Source of the DNA: Cristatella mucedo
Taxonomy: Eukaryota > Bryozoa > Phylactolaemata > Cristatellidae
Direction: 5' to 3'
Length of the DNA stretch: 64,000 bases
Assembly (NCBI GenBank): GCA_009760855.2
Contig: WPIO01000050.1
Span: 62,001-126,000, forward strand
Shown here: positions 23,816 to 37,469 of the stretch, piece after piece
Layout of the letters: each line of letters begins with the position of its first letter
Numbering within the stretch: position 1 is the first letter of the stretch
Position numbers and translations under genes: made by a program
Notes under the pieces: model-generated
The model's database searches: none
Told to the model about the DNA's origin: nothing
The model's input: only the letters and a program-made list of their open reading frames with translations

Positions 23816-24339
23816 GCATGATTAGTCGAAGAGACGTCGGGACCCGACCTGCAGGACCCGAAGGCACAGGGGCATGGCAGTGGTTGTGACAAGCAGTTAT
23901 AACTGGCACCTGATAAAAAAACCGTTAGCTGATTCACCAGCCTCATTTATATAGAGGTGCAGAAGAGGCTTAACGGCTATCACCTAGTGTTTGCGGTGGG
24001 CAATAAAGGATAATTGACGTTTGATGATCTTTGTCTCGGATGATCATCGTCCATTCACGTCAAAACTGTGGAGTCTTCCACTAACATTCATTCGTCACGA
24101 GACCATATTGGAATAAAAATATGGAAATCTGATCTTTTAGTCAGATTATATCATTAGTTCATGTGGATCTGCTTTTACTGCTTGCGGTGATAAAACTGTC
24201 TATTTCCGTTGGGTGTTCGGGCAACGTCAAGGTTAGATCCAAAACATGTATGAGATACGGCTTTAACCATAGCTATAATGGCCATGCCCAGTCAGCCACC
24301 TGGTTATACAACCGGTCCGTCGATTCTCCGAAGGTTTTC

Positions 24340-24690
24340 TCTGCATAGGCCACAACGTTCTCTTTTCACAGTCCAGCTACTAGCCTCTGCATGCACCAGC
24401 AAGTTCCCCTGCATAGAGTAGCAACTTACCTCTAAAGTGACCATCAAGATAGCTGTGCATAGACCGGACAATCTTCCCTTGGACTAAACAAGCAAGCTGC
24501 CTCTGCATAGACCAGCAAGTTCGCTCTGCATCGATCGGAAATTACCTCTTGCATGAAGCAGCAAGTTCCAGCTGCGTACACCAGCAATTTGCCTCTGCAA
24601 TTACCGGAAAATTCCCTCTTCCTAAACCACCAGGTTTTCTCTGCATGGATCAGAAATTTTCCTCTGAATAAGCCAGCACGTTCCCTTGGC
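24340..24690. repeat. Degenerate ~23-bp satellite, second array
   Basis: Imperfect GCCTCTGCATAGACCAGCAA-type units. Equivalent to 52,680-53,060 in S module copy 2. Confidence 0.8.
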
Positions 24691-25329
24691 ATAATTCGCT
24701 GTGGCAGCCATGATGCTTACGACAGACCAAAGGAGCTGCTGCATTGTGCACAAGTTGCAGACTGCAAAGGGCTCAGGGCAGAAATTTTTAATTGATTTCC
24801 TCTGCATAGGCGATAAATAACATCACTGAACCCGCCGGTAATGTGCTCTCTTGCTACAAATATTAACACTAAAAATGACTATTTTGCAGAGATTGCCCTC
24901 AGATTTTTAGAGATTGCCCACTCCAAGCCGGAGTGATGGCAACTTTAAGGCTCTTCTTCCTCAATAAATAGAGAATCGCTGTTCACAAATTTGACCAAAA
25001 CTTGACGGAACAAGTAAACCAAGCTTGGAACGCTTACCGTTATTGTGCTTGCTTCGAAGACAAGGTAATTTACAGTTGCTGCATATAAAATATTCCCATG
25101 TGCTTGGTGGTAACATCTGCAAGCAGCAGGGATAAAGCCTAAGCAGATATATGAACACCAAGGACTAATCACGAAGACCCATGCTGCAATAAACCGGTGG
25201 TTACATTTGATAGTTCGATTAACACAAAGACAGCATTGAAACATGTCAGCTGAACTTGATATTAACTGACCTCCAACCTAAACATCTAGGTAAGATCATC
25301 ATCTATTGCATCAACATCGATTGAACGAG

Positions 25330-26559
25330 TAAACTGTACTAAATGCTGGGTCTGGGTCACGATGCTTCTCTCCTACCTTCAGCAAGCATGGGCTCAGTGA
25401 ACGTCCACTCATGGAAAGCATACGAGCTGGCAGCCAAAGTGAACTAGCAGCTCCTTAATTGCTACCAGGCAGCCTCCAGCCTTCGGTGCAGGTCAACCAC
25501 CCAGCCGGGGTCAGCGACCGAGCATCATTGCTGCCACGACCCATAATCTGGGTGCAGAGCTGCATTGCGACGATCAGGTCAATCGCTCGGTTTTGTTGCC
25601 GGCTGGGCTTATCTATCACCCTCAGATGGATCAGTTGTCAACCAAGGCTGGTTCATTCTGCCCTGGCGACCAACTAGACATGCTAAATAAGAGCAGAACC
25701 GGCCCTTCGCCCATTCCCTGATATCGACCGCAGCCCACTTGGACGGACACCGGCTGCCTACACCTGACAAGGATATCACCTGCAGAGATCAGAGGCGCCC
25801 GACAAGTCGGTCGGGGGGCACCGAGCCTCTGGCGACGTGAGGCTCTGATTGGCCGCACAGACACCCAGCCTGCTGCTTCGTGGCATGTTGCACCTGACAA
25901 AGGGAGTGAGCTTAAAGGGCTAGAGCAGTTATAATGCTGGCTCAGTTGATAGGTCATCGCTTTCTTGATGGTGCCTCTGTGTCGATGCAGACATTACAGG
26001 CAGGGCCAAATCACCAGCTGAGTCACGGGAACAAGCCTCTGGCCTTGTACTACCTGTGCCTACGTGGGCACATGCGATCGCATACTCTAATGTGCCATCA
26101 CTATGAGTCTCGACATTATGACAACCTAATTATCAAACATTTCGCAGGTAGCATGTAACCAAAAAAAGATGCCACCCCCTTGCCCAATGAGTGAGCTTGT
26201 TTCAACAATGCAGCTGTGAACCACTTCTCTTCGGATGCCCAAGATGCAGAACTACCTGGCTCGAATTAAGGATATCCAGCTGCAGAAGCATAAACGAAGC
26301 TGTCGGTACAGTCACTGCAGTAAGGAGGTGAACTGAGTGGGGACAATTCCCGAGTGAAAGAACTGAGGTTACACAATGCTCAGTAGAAAGAGAGACATGT
26401 CTTGAGTAGGAGGAGACTTGATGCCTGAGAAGGCCGTTCTCCCCTCTCTTTTCAGCAGTGACAGCTTCTTAGAGGGCATGCTGTCTCACAAATGTGAGTC
26501 CTTTTACCCGTCGACATATAGACTAAAGTGAAAGCAAAAGGGGTAAAGGTTACCTGATA

Positions 26560-26560
<1 letters not shown>
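25330..26560. repeat. T block, copy 2
   Basis: Equivalent to 16,860-17,990 and 54,550-56,560. Contains the GGTCAGCGACC-AGCATCATT, AGGTCAATCGCTCGG and CACGGGAACAAGCCTCTGG landmarks. Open frames in it are not conserved between copies. No gene called. Confidence 0.7.
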
Positions 26561-27463
<903 letters not shown>

Positions 27464-28078
27464 CTAGCTAATCTCTATATGGCAAGTGGCAGCATTAAGG
27501 TGGCAGCAGCAGCAGGGCAGTGCATGTGCGATACTTGCTCGCCAGGCGGTGGTTGCTGCTGCTGCTGCTAGTCTTGGCTACTCCATCTACTCTGTTGGTC
27601 CACGAAGAGCGATCAGGAGCCAACGTGACATCGCTTCCACGTTAAACGGCAGTAGAAACGACCTTGGTATAAAAGCTCAGTCTGACTCCTGAAGGACTGA
27701 TTGAGGCGGTGTGCAGAGTGGGCCTGTCTTGCATCGTAGAAGATTGCACTAAAAAGGACAATCAAAAAGCAATTCTTGATTCCTTTTTTGAGTAATTCGG
27801 TGGCAGCATATCGCATGAGCGTGAGATTGGGAGATTTTACTCTATCTCCCGGTTTCATTGCAGAAGGCTTCAAGCAGTGCAACTCACTGCAACTCGTGTG
27901 AGCTCTTCGATCGCTTGTCTCTGTTTGATAAAGAGTTCACTGAACAAAGAAGTTCTAGGCAAACAGTTCAAGTTATGCTCTCTTGGGAGGCCGATACTTG
28001 AATGAATCTTATTGCTAGGACAAGACCCAGCTTCTGCTGTTTGGCAAACTTACAAGCATTTCGTAGTGGAACAAAATC

Positions 28079-28225
28079 TGGTTTGGTCTAGTGGTTAAGG
28101 TGCTCGCCCAGACCAAGGTCTGACTGAAGTCGTGGGTTCGAGCCCCGAGGCATATGTGAAGCGTCTGAATAGAGATTAAGTTCTCTTGGGGAGCTATACA
28201 TATGAATTATATTTTAATTATATTT
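28079..28225 (+). mobile_element. tRNA-derived SINE (SINE-2)
   Basis: A-box TGGTCTAGTGGTTAAGG and B-box GGGTTCGAGCCCC, followed by a short body with GAATAGAGATTAAGTTCTC and an AT-rich tail (TTATATTTTAATTATATT). Other copies are at 39,893-40,035 and 45,445-45,585. Confidence 0.8.
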
Positions 28226-28364
28226 AATAAATACAAGCAATATAACAGAGCCATTAGCCACATTTTCAAGCAGTAACCATAATGGGAAGGCTTTAATGAT
28301 CGCCGGCAGCACTTCAAAGGCATTGGTGACACCCAAGTCAAACAGATCATTATAATCCTAGTCA

Positions 28365-28565
28365 GACAGATAATAATAACAATGAAAATGCATTTCGTAC
28401 AGCGCACACTGCGAACTCAATCTCTTTCTAGGCGCTATACATTTTCGGCAAAGGAAGCACTATAGAATGGTTAGTAGTAGCATGCTTAATAAACAATCAG
28501 AATAACATGATTAGGGATTACATCCACAGGGTCAGCATGCAGGCATGGCTAGTGGAAGCATGCAC
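28365..28565 (-). mobile_element. LINE-1-family 3' end, diverged
   Basis: ATAATAACAATG tail, GCGCACACTGCGAACTCAAT, CTCTTTCTAGGCGC and GGTCAGCATGC blocks in reverse orientation. Shared with 57,920-58,135, so inserted before the S duplication. Confidence 0.7.
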
Positions 28566-29199
28566 AGTGAAACATCCATCAGATAATCTCATCCAATAGG
28601 CGCTCACTGTTACACAGCATGTTTCGCAGAAAGATTCTGGCGATCTCAGTCCATCTCTGGAAGATTTCGGCCAAAAGTGTAAGCCAAAACATTGATGGAA
28701 CCGTAGGGAAAAAACCAAAGTTCATATGAATACCTAGCAGCAGACTGGAACACTGCCCTGGATGTGCTCGCCCATAAGCGATTGCTTTGAGCATCCGTCA
28801 CTGGCAGTCGCCCCGAGGTGACACACTCTATTAGCTGAGCTAATGAGCCCTCAGATACTTATTCTTCGTAGATCAAGTCTAAAAATGAACCTATGGACGG
28901 TATTCAAATACCCATTCAGTTACAGTAAATCGGTTATCTCAAAGGCAAGCAAGCGCTACACTATTTTCAGGAACCCTCTGCACGTGCAACGAGCATCGTT
29001 TTCGAGCGGTGGCTGAACTGCAGACAGACAGACGCAGAGATCCCTTGCACTTAAATTATTCCTGTACGACTCTATTCAAACAGATCGATGCATGCATTTC
29101 ACCCCAACATTCCATAATCACATCAGCCGAGCACACTTTTGTTCGCAGATTATTCGCATGAAAACCAGCAAGCAGGCAGCTCGGCAGGAAAGCACCGGA

Positions 29200-29940
29200 A
29201 ATGCATAGTGCACGTGCTTCGAGCAGATCCGAGCCCACCTTGGCGCCTTTTCGGGGGCCACGCGAACTCGAGCAATGCAGTCACTCTCGTCTACTAGAGA
29301 CGACGATTCCTACGACGATGAAGACGACGGGCTCGCTTCGCTGCTATCATGAACTGAGCACGAAGACGCGTCTCCGAGAGGCACCCTCTCGATCGGCCTC
29401 TGCGGACAAGCCGCCGCCGCCGCCGCCGCCAAAGCCACCTGGCACCGGTCGGACGTCTCACGACGCCAGTAGCGGCAAGTTTTCTATCTGACGAGCTGGC
29501 GTCCTCGTTGACCATCAATCACGTTGACGTCATCGATCATCGACGCCGTCGCCACTTCGAACGCTCCTGCGACTCTGCAGAGGGGACGAAAAATCCCCGC
29601 CCCCTTGTAGGTCGGTTTTCGGAATCGCGGCTGGCGCGGGACTGACGAGGACGACGAGCAGCGAGCATCGTGTCGACGTCGCAAACTGAATCGACGAACG
29701 AATTAATCCCCCCCCCCCAGCGCTGCTGCACCAAGGAGGCCGAGGCACATCGAGAGCGCCACGGGCCGGTACTCATTTCCCGCGTCGTCGCGGTGGTAGA
29801 GCAACCGCCCCCCCCCCGCCCAAGCTGTCTCGCGTTTTCCCTAGCTCTAGATATCAAGATGCGTTGCAGCACCACGCCCTCAGCGTTTCGTGCACGACAA
29901 AGACAGCTTTCATTTTGCAAGTTGCCGCAAATTTTGTCAG
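29200..29940. other. GC-rich stretch found only in S module copy 1, with unassigned open frames
   Basis: A sharp rise in GC and CpG, with a (CCG)n run near 29,411-29,430 and C-runs at 29,709 and 29,810. Long frames are open on both strands (for example minus 30,007 to 29,537), as expected for GC-rich DNA. S module copy 2 has only short GC-rich sequence (58,690-58,830) at this position. A CpG-island-like regulatory region is possible; I cannot support a specific gene. Confidence 0.35.
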
Positions 29941-30660
29941 CAGTGCACCCCGTTACCTCCAAATCATAGGCAAAGTCGCACGATGGCTTGGACGCGTCGA
30001 ACGCCACCGGCTGCCGGTAGGTGTCGAAGCGCCCCCGCCGGGGTCAGTCAGGGTCGTTCAACAGCTGTGCTGCGATACGTTTCGCGATTGGAATATCGGC
30101 TGTTCCGATAAATCTAGAGCGTGCTGAAAGCAAACGTATTTATTTATCATAACCATTATTGCACAGCTTGCGGGTTTTAATCGGTGCTCCCTGAATAGGG
30201 CAAGATCATGAGCCATTGCGGCTGCAGGAAATAGTCTTGTAAATTCGTTGCCATCCAAAATTACGATATGGCGCCGGGTAACGATCGCTCGAGCCTGCTG
30301 CGCCGGACGTAGTGGCCGTTCGAATCCTTGCCGGATATCCGCGGCCCGGATCGGTAGCCCGCATTGCGGGCATAATATTTCACCGCGTCGCGACCGACGA
30401 AATGGCGACCCACGGCCGGGCGACCCGACGGTATGAGCGGGCACTCTTGGGTGGGCGGCGGCAACCTGAAGGCTACCTGAAGGTCACCTCCAAAATGCCG
30501 TTGCCAGGGTCGGCCGCAGGTTGACCGCTCGATCGGTGCCCGCTTTCTGCGAAACTAATCAACGCTCGACGCGACGTAACCGCGGCGCCAGCTCAACCGA
30601 TATAAGGCAGTTAGTTATTAGTCGCGATTGTGCGATTATGCGATAATTGCCTGGTACTGG
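29940..30660. repeat. GC-rich S-module end block, copy 1
   Basis: Closely matches 59,360-60,075 (around 94-95% by eye). On the minus strand a frame containing CPQCG-like and DIRQGFERPLRP strings is open here. In both copies another minus frame ends at the same stop (LPGAIS). A donor-like GGAG|GTAACG on the minus strand follows a DFAYDLE-coding run near 29,955 and 59,385. The conservation is striking, but I cannot assign a product. Confidence 0.5.
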
Positions 30661-31429
30661 AAAAAACAAATTGGCATAGTTGCACAGCACTTCGCGACTT
30701 CAACCCACTAACGGTAGCCCTACGAGTATTTAGCACCAATAAACTTTGGGGACGACGTGGGAAAGGAAAATTGTACTAAACTATGAATGAGCGAGAAGAA
30801 GCGAGGAACGGGCCGATGCCGACCCCGTTTTCTATCAGATCCGGAGTTACCGGGCCACGCCCATCGAAGCATTCTAATATACATTGGGAATATATTGTTC
30901 AGGCTGGCAAGAGGCGCCGGTTGCATTTCGCTTCGTATGCTCCATCTGCATATCTAGTGTCTCCGTCTAAGCATACAAGAAAGAAGTCTACCGGGAGCTC
31001 AGCATAGCCTTTGGAGAATGTATATGCTGCGATTCGGAACCTGATTTATAACGTGTGACTAACCTAAGGGAGCAAGCATCGACCACCCTGTCGGAACCCG
31101 ACATAAGAGGCCTGGTGGAATGCTCATGGGGAGAAGCCAAGTACTATGCGACTCGACCTCATCGTCCCAGAAGGCTGGGCATCACTTACCAGCATTCTCC
31201 TATCACCTACAACGTTGCTGCAAGGCCCGATGTGCTTCAGTGGCATGAAAATAAGCCAGTCCATTGACAGTCGGCTCTCATCATTACAGGGCCGACCCAG
31301 CTTGGGTTCCATCGGCGGTCGGCTTGGCAACTCCTCTGTCAAACTCTAATATACCCTGGCTCACTGCAGCTGGTTATTAGCATGGCTGCAAGGTTAGTCT
31401 TCAGGTCTCAGAGGTTTTAGCACGTTTCT

Positions 31430-31965
31430 CCTTTGCTAGAAGAGCTAGGATGGATGCCGGTTGAGCAACGGATACAGAGCAAAGTTCTTACGCTGACACA
31501 CAGGGTCCGCCACTCTTTGGCTCCTTCCTACCTAGCTATACTGCTGCACTGGTTTCAGCCTCTTCGAGCCCTCAGGTCGTGTATGGACGATAAATTAGCT
31601 ATTCCATTCTTCCGCTTAAACATCGTTGGCGATAGAAGCTTTGGCTCTCTAGGTCCTAGACTGTGGAACTCGCTTCCACAATTCTTACGCAACGACAAGT
31701 ATTCTCCTGCTGCCGATTGTGGTTCATCCTTTTCAGTGGTCCTGAGCTGCTATTTCCATGCTACTCACTCCCTCAACTGCTCTCTTGACTCTGCTATGAT
31801 TTCCACTTTGTATTTGCGGCGTGAGACGAAGTCGTTTGGCTACCGAATGCGTACCTAAAGCCGCATAAACTGTAAGCGGGCTATCCAAAACTCTCCTGGG
31901 TAACACCTGCATAGTCTTTATGGTCTTGTGGAGTTACAGACGAAGATGCATTGCGTTACTTGAAT
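31430..31965 (+). mobile_element. LINE-2-family 3' end (RT C-terminus plus tail)
   Basis: Encodes LEELGWMPVEQRIQSKVLTL, then GDRSFGSLGPRLWNSLPQFL, the usual C-terminal end of CR1/L2-type reverse transcriptases. The 3' UTR follows (GAGACGAAGTC, CCGAATGCGTACC, GTTACAGACGAAG). 5'-truncated; catalytic domain absent. Confidence 0.8.
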
Positions 31966-32619
31966 ATATATGTAGGCGCAGCTGGCGTTGGCTGGGTGAG
32001 GCATCAAAGGAGGCCTTAGCCACAGGCACATCCCGCCCTGAGGAAGGCACCGGTCGGGCTGGTGTGGCTTGGCCTCCACCTCCGTTGACGCTCAGCGCAC
32101 CCAGTTAACCATCCTACGATCTGCTGCTTCTGGAGTTGAAGTAGTCCAACATTTTTGTCTATATCCTGGTTGCTGTCTGTACTTACATACTCTTCGGCCT
32201 ATCGCCACTGCACGTTGCAAGTTGGCCGGGTCCTTTAGAGCTAGGATGAATCGTATCTCAGTTACTTAGCATGCCCTCATAAGAATTTTCTTGAGCGATT
32301 GTGGTGCATCCAAAGCAGGCAAATTGAATAGATTCTGATGAGGGTGCTGACAGCTAGAGCGAATTCATTATTTTTGCATCTAAGTAAACCATCACTGTAT
32401 TTTAAGTTGGCCAGTCTGTGCCTGTCCTGGAGCTTGGCTGACGTATGGATGACCTACAGCCTTGCTGTAACAGGAATATCTTGCTCCGATAGCTGCCGCT
32501 AGTGAACCGTTACTAAAATAGTCATGACACTTACCAATTCACAGCACTCGTCATCATCAAATCATCTCAGATCACCACCAAATGTCTGGTTGAATCGAAG
32601 TCTGGAAAATTTGCGTGGC

Positions 32620-32625
32620 TTTATT
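32620..32625 (-). promoter_or_regulatory. Poly(A) signal AATAAA of the intact zinc-finger gene
   Basis: AATAAA on the minus strand, 179 bases after the stop codon of the finger exon. The same motif is kept at the matching place in copy 4 (about 45,660). Confidence 0.5.
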
Positions 32626-32803
32626 ATCAAGTGACAATGCTGTAGCTCTGTTCCGTTAGGTGCAAACCATGCAAGCTGGTAAGACGAGTTTTAACGTTTG
32701 ACTCAAATTTGTTACCACATGCCTTGTCCTTGCTTAATAGGTGCTAGAGTGTGATTGCCGCATGGCATTGTCGATGGTGTCAAAGTCGACAGCTCGAGTT
32801 TCT

Positions 32804-33969
32804 CTACTGTTTGCGACACACCCTTTCGTGTTCCCTCACTCTTTTCAGTGTGACGAAGGGCTTGCTGCAAGTGAAGCAGTTGTATGGTGCATCATTCGTA
32901 TGCTTCAACTTGTGGCGAGTTAAATTGAACATGGCCTCGTAGACCTTGCCACATACAGGGCATTCGTGGTTTCTCTTCTTCTTCTTTGAACCTCTCTTTT
33001 TTCTTGGCTGACTCTTGCCTACAAGATACGAGAGAGCAGGCAGATAGTTTCTGCGTAATGCTCTTCAAACATGCACCGTCCGCATTCAATCTCGCTACAA
33101 ACAAACATATTATAAAGTTCAATTGTATATAAAGTTCTGTAGAGCCATAAGGATCTTGAAAGCTGTGATTCTTTTGGAATGCGACATTCGAAGTTTAAGC
33201 ATTTGCGTCTGCACGGCAGCTTTTAGGTTATGTTTTAATGTGCTTCCACTCACATTCTCTGACCGTGACATCAATCGTGGGTAACAGATCGCCACACTTC
33301 ACTGTGACTGCAACTGTTTCAATGACATCGCCTAGAGGGTTGTAAGGGGGTAGGAACCCTCTTTCAAGAAGCTAAAAAATATGCGGGAGGCTCATGCCCC
33401 TAAGCTAAATACAAAATAGATGTAACAGGATCCCTGTCCTCGTCAGTATTCAATGCAAAAGACATGTCACAGGAGGCTCCACCTCCGTGCCACGGCTTAA
33501 GCAATCGGCAGGACCAGTGACCAACAAACTAAATATCGTCTCCGCCATCCCTCATCACCTTTAAATCCAAAGAAATTTGGAAGTGGAATGCTTGCGAAAT
33601 GATCGATTGGCGAACGTTCTATGTGCCATTTGTGTAAAGCTTTGAATTCCAGGAAGAAGTGAAATGCCATTTATTCTCTTCGTTCATGGCAATCCGTCAG
33701 CAGCCTATCCTAATTGAAACAAGCTGATTAATCAAAACTCTCGATGTCTGCTTGCTGTTGTATGCTTTCAGAGAAATGCATAAGTTTCGAGTGCGTTACA
33801 GAAAATCTAGTTCTTAACACTTTATTAGTCTTGTTGGCTGTCTCAACTTATAGAGTCGGATGCATACATACATGCATACAAACATACATACATACATATA
33901 TACATGCATACACATAAATTACATGCATGCGTACACACACACATGCATACCTACATAGACACATACTCG

Positions 33970-34004
<35 letters not shown>

Positions 34005-34007
34005 GCA

Positions 34008-34039
<32 letters not shown>

Positions 34040-34055
34040 TGCACGCACGCACACA

Positions 34056-34105
<50 letters not shown>

Positions 34106-35669
34106 AACACACACACGTGTGCATGCGTACATGTAAGCATACATACATGCCGGTGCTTCATCAAGTGGGTTATAATTGTTAACATTGTTATTATTATTAT
34201 ACATACGTATATCCATGGGTGCATGCATGCATACGGACGGAGGTAATTATGTGCGTGCACACGTAAGTACAAACGAATGTACGTACGTACGTACTTTTTT
34301 ACTTACTTCCTTACCTACTAATACATTTAAACACTTACACACTTACGCATTTACACACTTACGCATTTGCAAACTTACTTGCTTACACACTTGCAAACTT
34401 ACTTACTTGCTAACATAATCACACACAAACACGCATACAGACATGCGTAAATAAATAAACGCACGCATAAATGCGTGCATACAATGGGTTAATGCGGCTT
34501 ATAAGCATTCCACGTCAGTCTTGAAATTTAATCCTGCATGCGCATACACTAATGCACGCAAACACACACATACGAGTGTGCATAAACGCATGCATGCATG
34601 CCTGAATGTATGCATACAATGGCTGAGAAGCATTCCAGTCAGAGTCTTGAAATTTAAACCTCTTGTCCCGATACATCTCTATCCTATTATTACTCCGCCC
34701 TATAATTACCTACGGCCGTAAAAGGTAATCACTTAGCATATATCGCTAGCAGTCTGTAATCTCCAAGCTCTCTCGGCGATCTCGGGCTCTTTTATGCACA
34801 GCAACTCCCGAACAAAAGAGCTTGTTGTTATGAGCTTCCTAGAAAATCTACATAAAACGCATGCCGAGACGCTATAATGATTCAAATTGATATCATGCTG
34901 CGATCAAATCATCGCGCCTGCACGAACGTTCACTACTCTCACATCCAGAAGCCATCAGTCACCCGTTCGAGCCCAAAATCGACCTGCGAGAGCGCACAGT
35001 CTGCCTAAACAAGCCGAACGCCAGTCAGCCATCACTTGGGTAGCTCAGGCAAGCATTTACTGCAGTTAGTCTTTCCTTTAACACGGGGAAGTGATTCTAC
35101 TAGAATTGCGGCCGCCTAACTTCGCCTATGTGGAACGTGGGTAAACAAGATTGTATACCTTTCTTTATGTTTGCTTTTCCAACTCCGGCTGCAACCTGTG
35201 AAGTTGCCTTCTCCTCTATCAGCACGTCGCCATCCGTTAAGGTAAGTGCACGAGCTTCGCCATCTTGAGGGGGATCCAGGTTAAGAGCTCGACTTGTTTC
35301 TGTACCAGAAGCACTTGCCGTGCAATTAGGTGGCATTTCAGCACACTGTTCCTCTATTTTTGTGACGTTGCTAGGTTGAGCCGTCGCTTCAACTTCAGCA
35401 CTCGCAATCAGCTGGATATTGTCGCTAATGACGACGTTGCTGCACGCTAGAGCAGGGGCTTCGACTCCAAAGTATTCTCGATTGGCTGCTGCAGCATCGT
35501 AGACAAAGAAATCGGGCTGCTGGCTTCTCTGGATCAGCTTGATCTGGTCGTTTTCAATAGACAGGGTTCCGTTGGCGACCATTTCGCTAATCGTGGGGAA
35601 AATCTCTCGGCAGATGATGCAGCTCTGTTTTTGATGCTCTTCATGGGTCAAACATTCCATGCATTCCAT
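32804..35669 (-). CDS. Two-exon C2H2-type zinc-finger protein (copy 3, intact)
   Basis: I infer a 241-residue protein from two coding exons: 35,669-35,159 (170 codons plus one base, from the ATG) and 33,018-32,804 (finger exon with TAG stop). The donor is AAAG|GTATAC; the acceptor is TATCTTGTAG|GC; the intron is 2,140 bp and phase 1 on both sides. The ATG is preceded by an in-frame TAA and, further up, an acceptor-like CTTACAG|AG that implies a non-coding 5' exon. Visible protein features: Cys3, Cys6, His9, His12, Cys17, Cys20; an Ala-rich middle; basic runs at about 175-179 and 182-186, resembling nuclear-localisation signals; finger 1 Cys190, Cys193, His206, His210 (C-x2-C-x12-H-x3-H); a linker TNDAPYN; finger 2 Cys218, Cys221, His234, Cys238 (C2HC). 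Classical C2H2 fingers usually bind DNA, so a nuclear DNA-binding role is likely, but targets are unknown and the N-terminal domain is not one I recognise. Three decayed copies flank it. No transcript evidence is available here. Confidence 0.7.
33860..34620. repeat. (CA)n and CATA microsatellites inside the zinc-finger gene intron
   Basis: Includes a long run of ACAC with ACGC interruptions (33,970-34,110) and GCATGCAT-type repeats. Equivalent to 1-420 in copy 1. The Thr/His and Cys/Val open frames are repeat translations. Confidence 0.95.
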
Positions 35670-36029
35670 GTCGACGCTTTATGTCATCAACTCTGTAAGT
35701 TATAGCAAGCAGCAGAAACTTTTATTGCAAGTCGTACATGTAATGCCTAACACGTAAACAAGTATGATAAGACAAAGAAACTTCAGCATGAAAAAAAAGT
35801 TTGCATAGTTCATAGGTCTTACACCTAAGTAAATCTTAACCTTGATCGAGGTACTTTAAATATGCGGCCGCAGGGCTTGAGTCCATGACCTTGGTCATCA
35901 AGTGCATTCATCTTGACCTCGGCCGTTAAAGGTAAGCCCCTTGACTGCTGGGCCAAACCAGGGCACCATAACACACTGTAGCACCATAGCAAGCTGAACC
36001 CCAGGCCTTAGCATACGGCTAAAGTCCTC

Positions 36030-36175
36030 ACACTTCACGTACCAAGTCTAGGATTCGACCCCAGCAGTGGGCAATTAGTTACATGTTAATGCAAACGGGA
36101 GTAGAACACCTCCACTGCTCTTCTGTCAAAACATAAGCAAGGCTGTTTAATAAGCTCGCGTTAATATTTTATGCA
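36030..36175 (+). mobile_element. SINE-3 copy in type 1 module
   Basis: Nearly identical to 2,090-2,275 up to about 36,105, then clearly more diverged. Same A-box-like and B-box-like runs. Confidence 0.5.
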
Positions 36176-37469
36176 TAGGTGAAGCACCAAGCTATTATCG
36201 AAACCAAGACCTAATTCCCGGTGTCGTTGCCAAAGCAATCTTAATGATAAAGCATTCAATAGCATTTAAAAAGCTTACCTGTAAAAGCACCGAAAATAAA
36301 CTCGTGAGGAGCCGTATAATTTGACAAGTCAGGCAAAGCAGAATGCACAACGAAAATATGCACAAGCATGTAAAGAACAGTTCAGTTAGACCATGCATAC
36401 GCATGCGAGAAACAGGTTGGGCTTCAGTTTCTCTAGATTTCGAAATGTTCTTTGCGACAGTAAGTGGTGGTAAGTATGTCATATAGGCTAGCCTGTTCTA
36501 GCAATACCAAGGTCCAATGAGTACATGCTCCCTCCGACATAAACATTTTTGCAACAGCGAAAGCATCAATGTCAGATTGGCGAGTCGTTTCAAATGATGG
36601 CAGGTACCTGGGGGTAATGATAAAACAAATATTACACCTGTGTAGCGCCCTCAGAGAAATCAAACCTCTTTCAAACCACCTGACATTGGCGGAGTGTATT
36701 CTCCCCCTGTTTAATTGCATTTAGATTCCCTGTGGGATGGAAAATGTGCACATTTCGACTAGCCAGTTGACAAGCTTTCTTTACACCACATTAAAATTGC
36801 ATGGAGAGGTATTACTACAACTTTTGACGGAACAGGTCCTTTATTTCATGGTGTACCTTGAATATAATCCAGTGTTAGCCACTATTGCCACTCTGTGTAC
36901 CTAGGCTCGAAATTACTTCCAGACTTTACGACCTTTCTGTGCCTTGCGCTTGTGCTTTACAATAGTAATAATAATAATAACGTTTCTTTTGTGGGGCACC
37001 CAAGTAAAACGTAAACTTCATCGTGGATTTTGTATAATTCGCTGCAAGAAAATCTATACAAATTGTATAAGTTAAATGCACAGCATCAAGCCTGCAAAAG
37101 ACAACTACCAAGCTTACGCCAGCATGCTAAAGATGGCATCAATACACTCATGGCAGCCAATGAGTAAGACCTCTGGGTTGGTAAAACGCACTTAATCAGG
37201 CACAGGTGCGAAGACAAATATCACTATAACAACAAGCTAAACAGACAAGTTTATGGAGAAGAGGAAACGCTGACCAGCACTGATGATGCATCTGTAGCTG
37301 AGGCTTCGAATATACAACGTTCAGTGAAATCTGTGTCCCTAGCTTTGATTGATGTTTAATTACCTTCTAGTGGCCCTTTAATATGTGTTTCGATACGTTC
37401 CCACCTTCTAGTGCCTCTCATACACTTAAACTTAAACTTTGATATTTAGCTTTGATATTTTAACTCGTA

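Noticed and set aside
28079-28150. tRNA gene call at SINE-2 and SINE-1 copies
   Set aside because: A and B boxes are present, but there is no closing acceptor stem, and a constant non-tRNA body follows in every copy, so these are SINEs.
29537-30007. Minus-strand frame of 156 residues starting MAFDASKPSCDF
   Set aside because: It crosses the boundary between the conserved S end block and the GC-rich insert found only in copy 1, and ends in Arg-rich low-complexity sequence. Only the first about 20 residues are shared with copy 2 and the start is not conserved.
33904-34272. Thr/His-rich and Cys/Val-rich frames in the CA repeat (also at 45-470 and 47,500-48,030)
   Set aside because: Pure microsatellite translation, open in several frames on both strands.
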